Shown here one piece after another: positions 48,306 to 58,407 of a stretch of 64,000 bases of DNA (positions are counted from its first letter, which is position 1; each line of letters starts with the position of its first letter). This stretch comes from Thalassospira lucentensis (GTDB lineage: Bacteria > Pseudomonadota > Alphaproteobacteria > Rhodospirillales > Thalassospiraceae), in the NCBI RefSeq assembly GCF_011806425.1, contig NZ_JAATOV010000001.1:372001-436000 (forward strand), in the 5' to 3' direction. Position numbers and translations under genes: made by a program. The notes beneath the pieces are model-generated. The model saw nothing but the letters and a program-made list of their open reading frames with translations. It did not search any database and had not been told where the DNA came from.

Positions 48306-48785
48306 TCAGGGTGCCTTTGGCAACGGTATGGCCGTATGGTTTTTGTATTCTTTCAGAACCAAGCTTGATTGCACATCGCGAACGTTGGGCATCGAAAGCA
48401 ATTGGTGGGTCACAAAATCACCGAAACTTTCGATGTCGCCAGCCACTGCCATCAACAAAAAATCCTGCCGCCCGGTCATCGCCCAGCAAGACAGAATTTC
48501 GGGCAGATCGTTCATGGCCTTGGCAAAATCCTCCGCCCCTTCTTCGGTGTGGCGTTGCAGACGGACCTGAATGGTCGCCAAAACACCCAATCCCAGCTTT
48601 TTGCGATCGAGCAAGGCGACATGCTTTTGAATAACGCCGGATGCTTCAAGCTGCTTAACACGGCGCAAACAGGGCGATGGTGACATGCCAACCATTTCAG
48701 CCAGCTGCACATTGCTGATCGATGCGTCTTTTTGCAAAATTTGAAGAATACGGATGTCTGTCGCGCTTAAGGTTATCTCCGTCAT
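48306..48785 (-). CDS. Lrp/AsnC family transcription regulator
   Basis: A 159-residue Lrp/AsnC regulator. The start at ATG 48785 (MTEITLSATD) has GGGGTGG nearby; a TTG four codons earlier is weaker. The N-terminal helix-turn-helix reads LAEMVGMSPSPCLRRVKQLEASGVI (about 31-55), and the C-terminal RAM ligand domain holds LPEILSCWAMTGRQDFLLMAV. It is transcribed away from phhA, which it probably controls in response to phenylalanine or tyrosine: this divergent pairing is common for phenylalanine hydroxylase genes. Confidence 0.93.
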   Translation of the reverse strand: MTEITLSATDIRILQILQKDASISNVQLAEMVGMSPSPCLRRVKQLEASGVIQKHVALLDRKKLGLGVLATIQVRLQRHTEEGAEDFAKAMNDLPEILSCWAMTGRQDFLLMAVAGDIESFGDFVTHQLLSMPNVRDVQSSLVLKEYKNHTAIPLPKAP

Positions 48786-48933
48786 TTTCCACCCCAAGTT
48801 AATTATTTATGGTCATTTAAAATCAACCCTAACGCAAAACGTTACTTTATTCGCCAGAAAATGACATTGGATGTGATGTAAAATGATCCTTGTAAATCGG
48901 CATTAGAAACCGAAAAAGAGGAAGGCCAAGCTT
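48786..48933. promoter_or_regulatory. Divergent promoter region lrp/phhA with repeated AAATGA
   Basis: The 148-base spacer has three copies of an AAATGA[CT] element: inverted in TGGTCATTTAAA (near 48811), then GAAAATGACATT (near 48857) and GTAAAATGATCC (near 48881). Lrp-family proteins bind such loose, phased, AT-rich repeats. A ribosome site, AGAGGAAGG, precedes phhA. Confidence 0.4.
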
Positions 48934-49818
48934 ATGGGAAACGATCTGCGTGGCGATTACAGCCATATCCGTGACGACTACACCATTGCACAAGACTGGC
49001 ACGCATATAGCGATGCCGAACACGACCTTTGGCGCAAACTTTATGCCCGCCAATCTGACATCCTGCCCGGCTATGCGGCGGATGATTATATCGCCAATCT
49101 GGCAAAGCTAAATGCCGCCGATGGGATCCCGCATTTTGGTCGGGTCAGCGAACATCTTCATGCCGCCACCGGCTGGCAACTGGTCGCGGTGCCGGGCCTT
49201 GTCCCCGATGATGTCTTTTTTGATCATCTGGCAAATCGCCGGTTCCCAGTGACGGTCTGGCTGCGCAAGCCTGAAGAAATGGACTATCTGGTGGAACCCG
49301 ATATTTTCCATGATTTCTTTGGCCATGTGCCGATGCTTTATGATCCGGTGTTTGCCGATTATCTTGCCGCCTATGGGGCGAAGGGCCCCGAGGCCATTGC
49401 CAAAGGCGGGCTTAAGAACCTTGCCCGGATGTATTGGTATATGGTCGAATTCGGCCTGATCATGACCGACAAAGGACTGCGCGCCTATGGGGCGGGGATG
49501 TTGTCATCGCAAAGCGAAACCATTTATTCAGTCACCGATCCAACCCCAAACCGGGTCGGTTTTGACCTTGAGCGGGTGATGGCGACCGATTACGCAATTG
49601 ATGATTTCCAGAAAACCTATTTCGTTTTGGAAAGCTATGATCAGTTGTTTGAGGCGATGAAAACCCCGCTTGCCCCGATTTATGATCGGTTGATCGGTCA
49701 AACGCCGATTGATCCGCAGACAACTTTGCCATCTGACAAAATCTATCATCTGCATGGCGATGCTGCTGCCATTGCGGCGTCTGATAAAGCAGGCCAGATG
49801 CAACAACGCCCCGCTTAA
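48934..49818 (+). CDS. phhA: Phenylalanine 4-hydroxylase
   Basis: A 294-residue bacterial phenylalanine hydroxylase making tyrosine from phenylalanine with tetrahydropterin and oxygen. The non-haem iron ligands are the two histidines of EPDIFHDFFGHVP (His126, His131) and Glu172 of YWYMVEFGL. The substrate loop TGWQLVAVPGLV and GAGMLSSQSETIY are typical. Start at ATG 48934 with a good ribosome site. It is divergent from an Lrp regulator and likely feeds phenylalanine into tyrosine catabolism. A terminator hairpin overlaps the stop codon. Confidence 0.97.
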   Translation: MGNDLRGDYSHIRDDYTIAQDWHAYSDAEHDLWRKLYARQSDILPGYAADDYIANLAKLNAADGIPHFGRVSEHLHAATGWQLVAVPGLVPDDVFFDHLANRRFPVTVWLRKPEEMDYLVEPDIFHDFFGHVPMLYDPVFADYLAAYGAKGPEAIAKGGLKNLARMYWYMVEFGLIMTDKGLRAYGAGMLSSQSETIYSVTDPTPNRVGFDLERVMATDYAIDDFQKTYFVLESYDQLFEAMKTPLAPIYDRLIGQTPIDPQTTLPSDKIYHLHGDAAAIAASDKAGQMQQRPA

Positions 49819-49832
49819 AGCAGGGCGTTTTC
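49805..49832 (+). terminator. Terminator overlapping the phhA stop codon
   Basis: AACGCCC at 49805-49811 pairs with GGGCGTT at 49823-49829, and the inner CGC-TTAAA-GCA continues the stem. The phhA TAA (49816-49818) lies in the loop, and TTTTC follows. Terminating ribosomes may influence the hairpin. Confidence 0.8.
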
Positions 49833-49889
49833 GGAGCACATCGAATGTATCGGGTATCGTGTATTGGGGGATGTCAGTGGGTGCGCGGG

Positions 49890-50312
49890 TTAACACGCAC
49901 TCATTGGATTGCCCAATACGCGCTTAAGTTGCTCTAGTACCACCCGTGGGCTAGCGTCCTTGCTGATGAAATCAGCCGCGCCAAGGGCATCGGCCTGTGC
50001 GCGGGTATCCGAATCGTAATGGGCGGAAAAGAAAAAGACCGGCACGTTAATCGCACTGGGATACCGGCGGCGAATTTCGCAAAACGCTTCGAATCCGCTC
50101 ATCCCGGGCATTTCGATATCAAGAATGATTGCACGGGGATAAAGCCCGTCGAGCTGATCAATCAGATCGTCAGCACAGTCAAAACTTGCCACGTCATATC
50201 CGGCACGGCGCAGCACTGTTTCAAGGGCTGCTTTGGCACTGGGACTGTCGTCTGCAAACGCAACGAGTCCGTCAGGACGCGTATAGGACGACATGGCGCT
50301 GAGCGCGTTCAT
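49890..50312 (-). CDS. Single-domain response regulator (receiver only)
   Basis: A 140-residue stand-alone receiver domain. Acidic pocket AFADDSPS (D21, D22), phosphoacceptor D65 in IILDIEMPGMSG, a switch residue in FFFSAH and conserved lysine in FISKDASP. No output domain, so it would act by phosphotransfer or by protein binding, like CheY or DivK. ATG at 50312; an alternative six codons in is possible. It converges with phhA. No kinase is adjacent. Confidence 0.9.
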   Translation of the reverse strand: MNALSAMSSYTRPDGLVAFADDSPSAKAALETVLRRAGYDVASFDCADDLIDQLDGLYPRAIILDIEMPGMSGFEAFCEIRRRYPSAINVPVFFFSAHYDSDTRAQADALGAADFISKDASPRVVLEQLKRVLGNPMSAC

Positions 50313-50589
50313 GGATTGCGATACTCCGAGAGTTGGGACACGCAGAAATTGACAGATGAAAATGTCAAATTGGTTAAACAGCGAAATTATTTGCTGTCGA
50401 TTGCCCCGCTTTTTTCATGTTCTCGCCAAATTCCCGTGCAAGGCAGGATGCGATACTTGCTTTCCATGGTTGTCGTAACAGGCAAAAACCTTATTAATTC
50501 CGACACTTGACGCTACGAAACAAAGACGCCACAGGTGTAGTCTTCGTCTAAATAGGTATTTCCATGCCTATTTACGGATTTAGAGTCAG

Positions 50590-50790
50590 GTGCTATAAAT
50601 CTGCTTGTCGCGAGAGCGATCAGGGAAACCTTGTCGGGAATCCGGTGCGAAGCGTTAAACCCGACGCATCAAAACCGGAGCTGCCCCCGCAACTGTAGGT
50701 GCGCGTTACCACGCCACGAGTCAGATCACCGATCTGGTTTCCACAGCATGAACGGGTCCGGGCGGGGTGTACCGGGAGTCGGGAATCGGT
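50590..50790 (+). ncRNA. Cobalamin (AdoCbl) riboswitch
   Basis: A clear cobalamin riboswitch upstream of the mutase operon. Landmarks: GGGAATCCGGTGCGAAGC (50635-50652), the near-universal CCGGAGCTGCCCCCGCAACTG (from 50675; shown as two parts GAGCTGCCCC and CGCAACTGTA) and the box CACGAGTCAGATCACC (50715-50730). The segment after 50750 holds competing helices, and CGGAA-CG-TTCCG (about 50807-50818) lies just before the ribosome site CGGGAGAC of mutA, which suggests control of translation or of termination. Ends are approximate. Confidence 0.95.
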
Positions 50791-50831
50791 TGCACTATGA
50801 TTAATCGGAAACGTTCCGACCGGGAGACACC

Positions 50832-52883
50832 ATGACAGACCCGCTTAAGCTGGCATCAGAATTTCCGTCTGCGGATTATGCAGGATGGCGCAAGCTTGCC
50901 GAAGAAGCCCTGAAAGGCGCCTCGTTTGAGAAAAAGCTCGTCACGCAGACGCTTGATGGTTTTGCCATTCAGCCACTGTATACCCAAGATGATCAGGATG
51001 ATGCGACGCGCCTGATCCATGACGTGCTGTGCACATCGGTTGAACCGCGCGAAACAGTGACCGGCTGGGACATCCGCCAACTTCATGCCCATCCCGACCC
51101 CGTCGTTACCAATAGCGCAATTCTTGATGATCTTGAAAACGGCGCGACATCGATCCTGCTCAAACTTGATGCCAGTGCGCGCAAGGGCCGTGAAATCAAT
51201 TCCGGCGATGTCGGTGTCGATGGCATCGCACTTCATTGTCTGGCCGATTTTGAATGCACCCTAAAAGACGTTTACACCAACCTTGCCACCATCGCCCTTG
51301 ACGCTGGTGCCGCGGCAATCCCGGCGGCGGCCATGTTGGCCGCACGGATGGTGGATGAAGACGGCGCTGACGAAGCGGCCCCGGCCTTTAACATTGATCC
51401 GATCGGAACGCTTGCCAGTACGGGCACCCTGCCCTGTGCGGCCGAAGATGCCCTGCGCCACACCGCAGAAATCAGCGCCGAACTCATCGATCTTTTCCCG
51501 CTGGGCACGGCGATATCGGTAAATGGTGCGCCCTATTACAACGCGGGCGCCACTGACGGGCAGGAATTGGCTTGTTTGCTGGCAAGTGGTGTTGCCTATT
51601 TACGTGCGCTGACCGATACCGGCATGGCGGTTGATCAGGCGGCGGGGGCTATTGCATTTAACGTCGCAATTGGGACGGATTTCTTTGCCGGGATTGCCAA
51701 ACTGCGCGCCCTTCGTCTGATGTGGACCCGCGTTCTGGCCGCATCCGGTGCCGAGGATGCATCGATTTCAATTAACGCCGTTTCGGCAGAAATCGCCATG
51801 AGCAAGGTCGATCCGTGGGTCAATATGCTGCGCACCACAGTCACGAGCTTTGCCGCTGGTCTGGGCGGAGCAAACAGCGTTGTGTGCCTGCCATATGATC
51901 ATTTGATTGGCCTGCCCGACAGCTTTACCCGCCGGATCGCCCGCAATACGCAACTGATTTTACAAGAAGAAAGCAACGTGCATCGGGTGATTGATCCCGC
52001 CGGTGGCGCGTGGTTCATCGAAAATATGACCCGCGATCTTGCCAATGTGGCATGGAAAAAATTCCAATCCCTTGAAGCATCCGGTGGCATTCTTGCCGCC
52101 CTTGCCGATGGCAGTTTGAAAAAAGACATCGAAGCCGTCTGGCAAAGCCGCGAAAAGCGCGTGGCAAACCGGCGCGATCCACTAACCGGTGTTTCGGAAT
52201 TTCCAAACATTGCCGAAACCAAAGTTTCCTGCGATGCGCCCGACCTTGATGCCATTCAGGCCAATGGCAAAGCGCGCCAGACCAAATACAGCCAAACCGT
52301 GGGCAACACGTTGGAAAGCCTGATGGATACCGCGCGTAATGGCGCAACCATCGGCCATATGTTTACCGATCTGTATGGGACAAGTGCGGCAATAACCGTC
52401 CCGGCCCTTACACTCCATCGTCGGTCCGAACCGTTTGAAGCGCTTCGCAAACGGGCCGACAATTACAAAAGCAAAACCGGGGCCTTCCCTCAGATCTTCT
52501 TGGCCAATCTTGGCAAAGTTGCCCAGCACACCGCACGCGCCATGTTTGCGCGAAACTTTTTTGAATCCTGCGGGATTGAGGCGATTACCAACACCGGCTT
52601 TGCCGACGCAGAACCGGCAGCCAAGGTGTTTACAGCATCCGGCGCAAAGATCGCGGTAATTTGTGGTTCTGATCCGCAATATGGCGACATGGCCGCCGAT
52701 ATGGCAAAGGCGTTGAAAGATGCCGGCGCATCGCGGGTCTATTTGGCAGGCCATCCGGGCGATGCCAAGGCGGCGTACGAGGCCGCTGGTATTGATGATT
52801 TTATCTATGTCGGGTCCGACGTTCCGGGCATTTGTCGAACGGCAATGGATCACATATCGTCTGATGTACGGGGGGATAAATAA
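50832..52883 (+). CDS. mutA: Methylmalonyl-CoA mutase small subunit MutA
   Basis: A 683-residue non-catalytic subunit of heterodimeric methylmalonyl-CoA mutase. The N-terminal TIM-barrel is diverged ([22 protein letters not shown] at the start; [23 protein letters not shown] near 385). The C-terminal domain resembles the B12 fold but lacks the DxHxxG histidine motif, reading [20 protein letters not shown] instead, as in MutA of other heterodimers. It stabilises MutB. Translation starts 40 bases after the riboswitch platform, and the gene ends 2 bases before mutB. Cobalamin should repress or adjust expression through the riboswitch. Confidence 0.95.
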   Translation: MTDPLKLASEFPSADYAGWRKLAEEALKGASFEKKLVTQTLDGFAIQPLYTQDDQDDATRLIHDVLCTSVEPRETVTGWDIRQLHAHPDPVVTNSAILDDLENGATSILLKLDASARKGREINSGDVGVDGIALHCLADFECTLKDVYTNLATIALDAGAAAIPAAAMLAARMVDEDGADEAAPAFNIDPIGTLASTGTLPCAAEDALRHTAEISAELIDLFPLGTAISVNGAPYYNAGATDGQELACLLASGVAYLRALTDTGMAVDQAAGAIAFNVAIGTDFFAGIAKLRALRLMWTRVLAASGAEDASISINAVSAEIAMSKVDPWVNMLRTTVTSFAAGLGGANSVVCLPYDHLIGLPDSFTRRIARNTQLILQEESNVHRVIDPAGGAWFIENMTRDLANVAWKKFQSLEASGGILAALADGSLKKDIEAVWQSREKRVANRRDPLTGVSEFPNIAETKVSCDAPDLDAIQANGKARQTKYSQTVGNTLESLMDTARNGATIGHMFTDLYGTSAAITVPALTLHRRSEPFEALRKRADNYKSKTGAFPQIFLANLGKVAQHTARAMFARNFFESCGIEAITNTGFADAEPAAKVFTASGAKIAVICGSDPQYGDMAADMAKALKDAGASRVYLAGHPGDAKAAYEAAGIDDFIYVGSDVPGICRTAMDHISSDVRGDK

Positions 52884-52885
52884 CC

Positions 52886-55042
52886 ATGACCCGCATTCCT
52901 GATTTTTCAGACATTTCGTTGTTTGACGGCGCATCTGCCGGGACCAAAGACCCGTTCGAAAGTACACCTTGGACCACGCCAGAGGGCATTGACGTTAAGC
53001 CAACCTATGGCCCATCGGACCTGGCGGGGCTTGACCATCTTGAAACCATGCCGGGTATGCCGCCATTTTTGCGCGGGCCCTATCCGACCATGTATGTTCA
53101 GCGCCCTTGGACCATTCGCCAATATGCCGGTTTTTCCACCGCCGCAGAATCCAACGCGTTTTATCGCCGTAACCTTGCCGCCGGGCAAAAGGGCCTGTCG
53201 ATTGCGTTCGACCTTGCCACGCACCGCGGTTATGACAGCGATCATCCAAGGGTTGCCGGGGATGTTGGCATGGCTGGTGTCGCGATTGACAGCATCTATG
53301 ACATGCGAACCCTCTTTGATGGCATACCGCTTGATGAAATGTCGGTATCCATGACCATGAATGGTGCCGTTTTGCCAATCATGGCGCTTTATATCGCGGC
53401 CGCCGAAGAACAGGGCGTTGCACGCGAAAAGTTGTCTGGCACCATTCAGAACGACATCCTCAAAGAATTTATGGTGCGTAACACCTATATCTATCCGCCC
53501 AAACCATCGATGCGGATTATTTCGGACATCTTTTCGTTTACGTCGCAAAACATGCCGAAATTCAATTCGATCTCGATTTCGGGCTACCATATGCAAGAAG
53601 CCGGGGCGACCGCCGACCTTGAACTGGCCTATACACTGGCCGATGGCATTGAATATGCCCGCGCAGGACAGGCGGCAGGTTTGCCGATTGATCAATTTGC
53701 GCCGCGTTTGTCGTTCTTCTGGGCGACGGGTATGAATTTCTTTATGGAAATTGCCAAAATGCGCGCCGCACGCATGATCTGGGCCAAGATGATCAAACAG
53801 TTTGATCCGAAAAACCCCAAATCATTGTCGCTGCGCACCCATAGCCAGACATCCGGCTGGTCGCTGACCGCGCAAGATGTGTTTAACAACGTCATTCGCA
53901 CCTGTGTTGAGGCTATGGCATCGACACAAGGCCACACCCAGTCGCTGCATACCAATGCCCTTGACGAAGCATTGGCCTTGCCGACTGATTTTTCCGCCCG
54001 AATTGCCCGCAATACGCAACTTTTCCTGCAACAGGAAAGTGGCACGACCAATGCCATCGATCCCTGGGGTGGGTCGTACTATGTTGAACGCCTCACCCGT
54101 GATCTGGCGGAAAAGGCATGGGCCCATATCGAAGAAGTCGAAGAACAGGGCGGCATGGCCAAGGCGATCGAAGCCGGCATCCCCAAAATGCGCATCGAAG
54201 AAGCCGCGGCCCGAACCCAAGCCCGCATCGATAGCGGTCGCCAGACACTGGTCGGCGTTAACAAATACCGTGTTACCGATGATCGTGCGGTGGATGTCCT
54301 TCAAGTTGACAACGCCGAAGTCCGCCGTCAGCAGATCGCCAAACTTGAAAAGCTACGTGCTGAGCGCGACGATGCGATGGTCGAAAGCACCTTAAGTGCC
54401 CTGACCAATGCCGCGGACAGTGGCGAGGGCAATTTGCTTGAACTGGCCGTTCAGGCCGCGCGTGCGAAATGTACGGTTGGCGAAATTTCCGATGCCTTGG
54501 AAAAGGTCTATGGCCGTCATCAGGCGGTTATTCGGTCGATTTCAGGGGTCTATAAAACCGAGGTTGGTGCCGATAACGAAGCACTGGCCAAGGTTGATCG
54601 CCTGATCAAAACCTTTGAAGAAAACGAAGGCCGCCGCCCACGTATCCTGATTGCCAAAATGGGGCAGGACGGGCATGACCGCGGTCAAAAAGTCATCGCG
54701 ACGGCATTTGCCGATCTCGGCTTTGATGTTGATATTGGCCCGCTGTTCCAAACCCCGGAAGAAGCCGCAAAGCAGGCGGTTGAAAATGATGTGCACATTG
54801 TCGGGGCAAGTTCCCTTGCCGCCGGGCATTTAACCCTGGTGCCACAGCTTCGCGCTGAGCTTGATAAGCTTGGCCGTGAAGACATCATGATTGTCGCGGG
54901 TGGCGTTATCCCGCCGCAAGATTTCGACAAACTGTTCGAAGCCGGGGCTGAGGCCATCTTCCCGCCCGGAACGGTGATTGCCGAAGCCGCATCCGACCTG
55001 TTAGAAAAGTTAAACGACACAGACGACGAAGAAGCGGCTTAG
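52886..55042 (+). CDS. mutB: Methylmalonyl-CoA mutase large (catalytic) subunit
   Basis: A 718-residue B12-dependent mutase interconverting methylmalonyl-CoA and succinyl-CoA, the last step of propionate and odd-chain, branched-chain degradation. The barrel shows [20 protein letters not shown], the substrate-binding [12 protein letters not shown] and [23 protein letters not shown]. The C-terminal B12 domain has [15 protein letters not shown], with axial ligand His597 in DxHxxG (595-600), then GASSLAAGH and GGVIPPQDF. Two bases separate it from mutA, and meaB follows after 22 bases, forming a complete mutase operon. Confidence 0.98.
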   Translation: MTRIPDFSDISLFDGASAGTKDPFESTPWTTPEGIDVKPTYGPSDLAGLDHLETMPGMPPFLRGPYPTMYVQRPWTIRQYAGFSTAAESNAFYRRNLAAGQKGLSIAFDLATHRGYDSDHPRVAGDVGMAGVAIDSIYDMRTLFDGIPLDEMSVSMTMNGAVLPIMALYIAAAEEQGVAREKLSGTIQNDILKEFMVRNTYIYPPKPSMRIISDIFSFTSQNMPKFNSISISGYHMQEAGATADLELAYTLADGIEYARAGQAAGLPIDQFAPRLSFFWATGMNFFMEIAKMRAARMIWAKMIKQFDPKNPKSLSLRTHSQTSGWSLTAQDVFNNVIRTCVEAMASTQGHTQSLHTNALDEALALPTDFSARIARNTQLFLQQESGTTNAIDPWGGSYYVERLTRDLAEKAWAHIEEVEEQGGMAKAIEAGIPKMRIEEAAARTQARIDSGRQTLVGVNKYRVTDDRAVDVLQVDNAEVRRQQIAKLEKLRAERDDAMVESTLSALTNAADSGEGNLLELAVQAARAKCTVGEISDALEKVYGRHQAVIRSISGVYKTEVGADNEALAKVDRLIKTFEENEGRRPRILIAKMGQDGHDRGQKVIATAFADLGFDVDIGPLFQTPEEAAKQAVENDVHIVGASSLAAGHLTLVPQLRAELDKLGREDIMIVAGGVIPPQDFDKLFEAGAEAIFPPGTVIAEAASDLLEKLNDTDDEEAA

Positions 55043-55064
55043 CTGCACAGTCAAAGGATAGACG

Positions 55065-56126
55065 GTGAAAGAAACCCTGCGCACCATTCCGGCCGGATCG
55101 GGCGGCACGATCAGCCCGCGGAAGGCCGTGCGCAGACGTGTTTTAACAACCGAACAGATTGTTGATGGTGTGTTGGCCGAGGATCGCACCATTCTGTCAC
55201 GCGCCATCACACTGGTCGAAAGCCGCAATCCCAAACATTTCGAACAAGCACAGGCGGTTTTGGCCGAATTGATGCCCAAAACCGGCGGATCGCAGCGCAT
55301 CGGTATTACCGGGGTTCCTGGTGTTGGCAAATCAACCTTTATCGAAGCATTTGGCAAAAACCTGACCAAGGCCGGGAAAAAGGTCGCGGTTCTGGCGGTC
55401 GATCCGACCAGTGCGCGGTCTGGTGGTTCTATTCTGGGCGATAAAACCCGAATGAATGAATTGTCGATTGATCCGAACGCCTATATCCGTCCATCGCCCA
55501 GCAGCGGCTATTTGGGTGGGGTCAACCGCATGACCCGTGAAACCATTTTGCTGTGCGAAGCGGCCGGGTTTGATGTGGTTCTGGTGGAAACTGTGGGTGC
55601 GGGGCAAAGCGAAACCATGGTCGCCCAAATGACCGATTTCTTCCTTGTCCTTATGCTGCCCGGTGCCGGCGATGAGCTTCAGGGCATCAAGAAAGGCGTG
55701 CTGGAAATCGCCGATTTAATTGCGGTAAACAAGGCCGATGCCGATCCGGCCAAGGCGCGCGAAGCCAAACGAGAATATTCATCGGCCCTGCGTATTTTGC
55801 AGCCCAGCAGCAAACATTGGCGCCCGCAATCAGTGATGGTGTCGTCCCTGATCAATGATGGGCTTGATAATATCTGGGATCTGATTAATCAGCACCGTGC
55901 CGTGATGGACAAGGAAGGCGAATTTGCCGCCAAACGCGCCCGGCAGCAACATGACTGGATGTGGAGCATGCTGCGCGATCGGCTGCTTGAAACATTCACT
56001 GCACGCGATGACGTCGCCAATCGGCTTAAAACGCTTGAGGCGGATGTACTTTCGGGCACCACCAACCCGACCGCCGCGGTCGAGGAAATGCTGGGCCTGA
56101 TCAAACGAGAAAATAGAAATCAATAA
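55065..56126 (+). CDS. meaB: Methylmalonyl-CoA mutase-associated GTPase MeaB
   Basis: A 353-residue G3E-family GTPase that protects and reloads methylmalonyl-CoA mutase with adenosylcobalamin. Start is GTG at 55065 with AAAGGATA upstream. Walker A GVPGVGKST, SARSGGSILGDKTRM (magnesium and switch I region), VETVGAGQSE (switch II) and NKADADPAK (guanine specificity). The C-terminal dimerisation arm starts near 285. It is the last gene of the riboswitch-controlled operon, encoded 22 bases after mutB. It was formerly misnamed ArgK. Confidence 0.96.
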   Translation: MKETLRTIPAGSGGTISPRKAVRRRVLTTEQIVDGVLAEDRTILSRAITLVESRNPKHFEQAQAVLAELMPKTGGSQRIGITGVPGVGKSTFIEAFGKNLTKAGKKVAVLAVDPTSARSGGSILGDKTRMNELSIDPNAYIRPSPSSGYLGGVNRMTRETILLCEAAGFDVVLVETVGAGQSETMVAQMTDFFLVLMLPGAGDELQGIKKGVLEIADLIAVNKADADPAKAREAKREYSSALRILQPSSKHWRPQSVMVSSLINDGLDNIWDLINQHRAVMDKEGEFAAKRARQQHDWMWSMLRDRLLETFTARDDVANRLKTLEADVLSGTTNPTAAVEEMLGLIKRENRNQ

Positions 56127-56212
56127 CTGTTTCCAGTGACTTCGTGACCTTGGCCCGTCTAAAATGGCAGCAGGGTACTTGCGTGATCTGTTCGCATAAA
56201 GGGCAAAGGGAT

Positions 56213-57511
56213 ATGAAGAAGAAGGTTTACGTCCTTGGCGGATACGGACTGATCGGGTCGGCCTGCATACAAAAACTTATTGTTGCTGGGTTTGATGTGA
56301 TCGGCGTTGGTCGATCGCTTCAGAAAGGCATGTCTAGCAATAATCGCATCAATTGGCGCATAACTGATATCAGCAAGACTTCAGTTGCTGAATGGTCCGA
56401 AATATTGACCGATGCAGATGTAGTCGTAAATGCTGCGGGTGCTCTTCAAGAAAGTGCGAGAGACAACCTAGAAGCAATCCATGTAACTTTGCTGGAAAAC
56501 ATTACCGAGGCCCTCAATGGCAGAGATTTGACATTTATCCAGATTTCCGCAGCAGGTGCCAATGAGCAAGCTTCTACTGAGTTCATGAGGAGCAAAGCAC
56601 GCGGCGACAAAACCCTGATGGACAGCCAACTTGATTGGCACATATTGCGTCCAACTCTTGTCATCAGTCGCCAAGCATATGGTGGTACGGCAATTTTACG
56701 CGCCGCCGCAGCTTTTCCATTCGCCAACATAAAGATTTTTGCAGATTCTCAAATACAAACCGTGTCGATTGACGATGTAACGAACGCGGTTGCCAAAGCA
56801 GCGAACGGATTAATTCCGAAACGGACTGTGGCTGACCTGACAGAGGAAAATTCACAAAGCTTTGACGAATTAAAGCGTCACTTTCGCGATTGGCTAGGCC
56901 TACCCGCTTGGCGGATTAATATTGTAGTTCCCCAATGTGCCATCGCTTTGCTCGGCAAGTTTGCTGACTTGACCGGTTTGTTTGGTTGGCGTTCTCCACT
57001 ACGCACGAACGCTCTGCAGGCACTTAAAGATGGCATCAAAGGCGACGCTTACTCTTGGCAAAAAACGGAAAGTCTTGCGTGCCGATCACTAAATGAAACT
57101 CTAGATTCAATGCCTGCAACGATCCAGGAACGATGGTTTTCAAAGCTCTATCTCATGCTTCCACTCGCAATATGTTTTCTGTCCATATTCTGGTTGAGCA
57201 GCGGCATTATTGGCATCTACGCACTTTCTGATGCGCAACAAATTCTCACGAACAGAGGTATGCCCGCAGAGTTAAGCAAACTTCTCGTCCTTGCCGGTTC
57301 GATTGCTGATATCGGCTTGGGAGCAGCCATTCTCATACGCAGGTTCAGTAGAGTTGCTTGTCTAGGTATGATCACAATTTCTATCGGTTACCTTCTGAGC
57401 AGCTTGGCGACGGCACCCGACTTATGGCTTGATCCGCTTGGACCTCTGATCAAAGTCATCCCATCTATAGTTCTGACGCTTTTCACGCTTGCCATATTGG
57501 ACGAACGATGA
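56213..57511 (+). CDS. SDR/NAD(P)-binding protein fused to a DoxX-like membrane domain
   Basis: A 432-residue fusion. ATG at 56213 (AAAGGGAT before) starts MKKKVYVLGGYGLIGS, an NAD(P)-binding glycine motif GGxGxxG of atypical SDR/NmrA-like proteins, followed by VVNAAGALQES and LDWHILRPTLVISRQ. From about residue 310 four hydrophobic segments form a DoxX-like domain (LYLMLPLAICFLSIFWLSSG, ILTNRGMPAELSKLLVLAGS, then TISIGYLLSSLATAP). Its stop overlaps the start of the next gene (ATGA). Codons and AT content differ from the flanking operons (more AGA, CTA, ATA-type codons), suggesting recent gain. Such fusions are recorded as putative oxidoreductases of unknown substrate. Confidence 0.85.
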   Translation: MKKKVYVLGGYGLIGSACIQKLIVAGFDVIGVGRSLQKGMSSNNRINWRITDISKTSVAEWSEILTDADVVVNAAGALQESARDNLEAIHVTLLENITEALNGRDLTFIQISAAGANEQASTEFMRSKARGDKTLMDSQLDWHILRPTLVISRQAYGGTAILRAAAAFPFANIKIFADSQIQTVSIDDVTNAVAKAANGLIPKRTVADLTEENSQSFDELKRHFRDWLGLPAWRINIVVPQCAIALLGKFADLTGLFGWRSPLRTNALQALKDGIKGDAYSWQKTESLACRSLNETLDSMPATIQERWFSKLYLMLPLAICFLSIFWLSSGIIGIYALSDAQQILTNRGMPAELSKLLVLAGSIADIGLGAAILIRRFSRVACLGMITISIGYLLSSLATAPDLWLDPLGPLIKVIPSIVLTLFTLAILDER

Positions 57512-57975
57512 CCTACGAGTTGCTTCTTTATGCTCACATTATTGGTGCCTGTGTATTGATTGGCACTGGGGCAGGGATTGCGTTTTTCTTTGTCTTATCC
57601 AATCACTGGGGAAATGCGGCGATGATCGCTCACGTCGGACGGATCGTCGTTTTGGCAGACACCGTATTTACAGCAACAGCATTCATCTTTCAGCCGATTA
57701 CTGGTTTTTTTCTGGCCCGCGAGATTGGCTGGCCTCTTACCGATTCTTGGCTATTGGCTTCGTTGATTCTGTACGTAGTGGTTGGAATATTCTGGTTGCC
57801 AGTTGTCTGGATACAAATTCGACTTCGGGATATTGCCCATGAAGCGGTCGAAACAAACAGCTCTCTACCATCAACGTATCGAAGTCTTTATCGCATTTGG
57901 CTGATATTTGGATTTCCAGCATTTATCGCCATCATGCTCATAGTCTGGCTTATGATTTCAAAGCCAGACTTCTGA
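57508..57975 (+). CDS. DUF2269 family membrane protein
   Basis: A 155-residue protein with four membrane segments in the DUF2269 pattern: LLLYAHIIGACVLIGTGAG, ADTVFTATAFIFQPITGFFLAR, WLLASLILYVVVGIFWLPVVW and a last segment near residue 135-152. The conserved early histidine (LYAHIIG) and GxGxxF are family marks. It overlaps the upstream SDR-DoxX gene by four bases and shares its AT-rich codon use, so the two arrived and probably act together. Function of the family is unknown. Confidence 0.85.
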   Translation: MTYELLLYAHIIGACVLIGTGAGIAFFFVLSNHWGNAAMIAHVGRIVVLADTVFTATAFIFQPITGFFLAREIGWPLTDSWLLASLILYVVVGIFWLPVVWIQIRLRDIAHEAVETNSSLPSTYRSLYRIWLIFGFPAFIAIMLIVWLMISKPDF

Positions 57976-58025
57976 GTGCAGGCCTTGTCACTCAAGACCT
58001 GCACACGCGCGATATTCCTTGAATA

Positions 58026-58181
58026 TCACTTGCCGTCAGCATCTTCCTTGAGCTTTGCCTTCAAAACTTTAAGCTTCTCAACCGCATCATTGATTTCGCT
58101 ATCAAGATGGGCAAGGTTTTCGCGTTTTTCGCGCGGCATGGCTTCAAGCTCGTTCAGGGCTTTTTCTACGATATAAAGCAT
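58026..58181 (-). CDS. 51-residue coiled-coil microprotein, paralogue 1
   Basis: A 51-residue protein with a consensus AGGAGG ribosome site nine bases before ATG 58181. A longer in-frame start upstream is not supported. The whole chain reads as one amphipathic, charged helix: MLYIVEKALNELEAMPREKR, then leucine-spaced heptads to LKAKLKEDADGK. It matches the next gene (58408-58560) at M-L-Y-I-x-E-x-A-x-x-E-x-E-A-x-x-R-E-x-R and in length, so the two are tandem paralogues. Unknown function; a dimerising regulator or membrane-surface peptide is possible. Confidence 0.75.
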   Translation of the reverse strand: MLYIVEKALNELEAMPREKRENLAHLDSEINDAVEKLKVLKAKLKEDADGK

Positions 58182-58407
58182 CTCGGACAACCTCCTCTTG
58201 TTTGATCTGCAGTGGCACAATATCCATTGTGATGCTTTAATCAAACGCAATCAACGACAGCGACGAAGTTTTCAGAAAGTTTCATCCCATGAGCGTGAAC
58301 GCGGGGTGGAGGGTTCCAGATGAAAATCCGTTTATTGCTGTTGCAAAGACGTCATCATGGCACCCCGGAACACGCTCATGGCACGAAACCGGCAGAGGTA
58401 TTTGTCG

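Noticed and set aside
50832-52883. MutA as a second catalytic mutase
   Set aside because: The C-terminal domain lacks the DxHxxG cobalamin-ligand motif found in the next gene, so it is the structural subunit.
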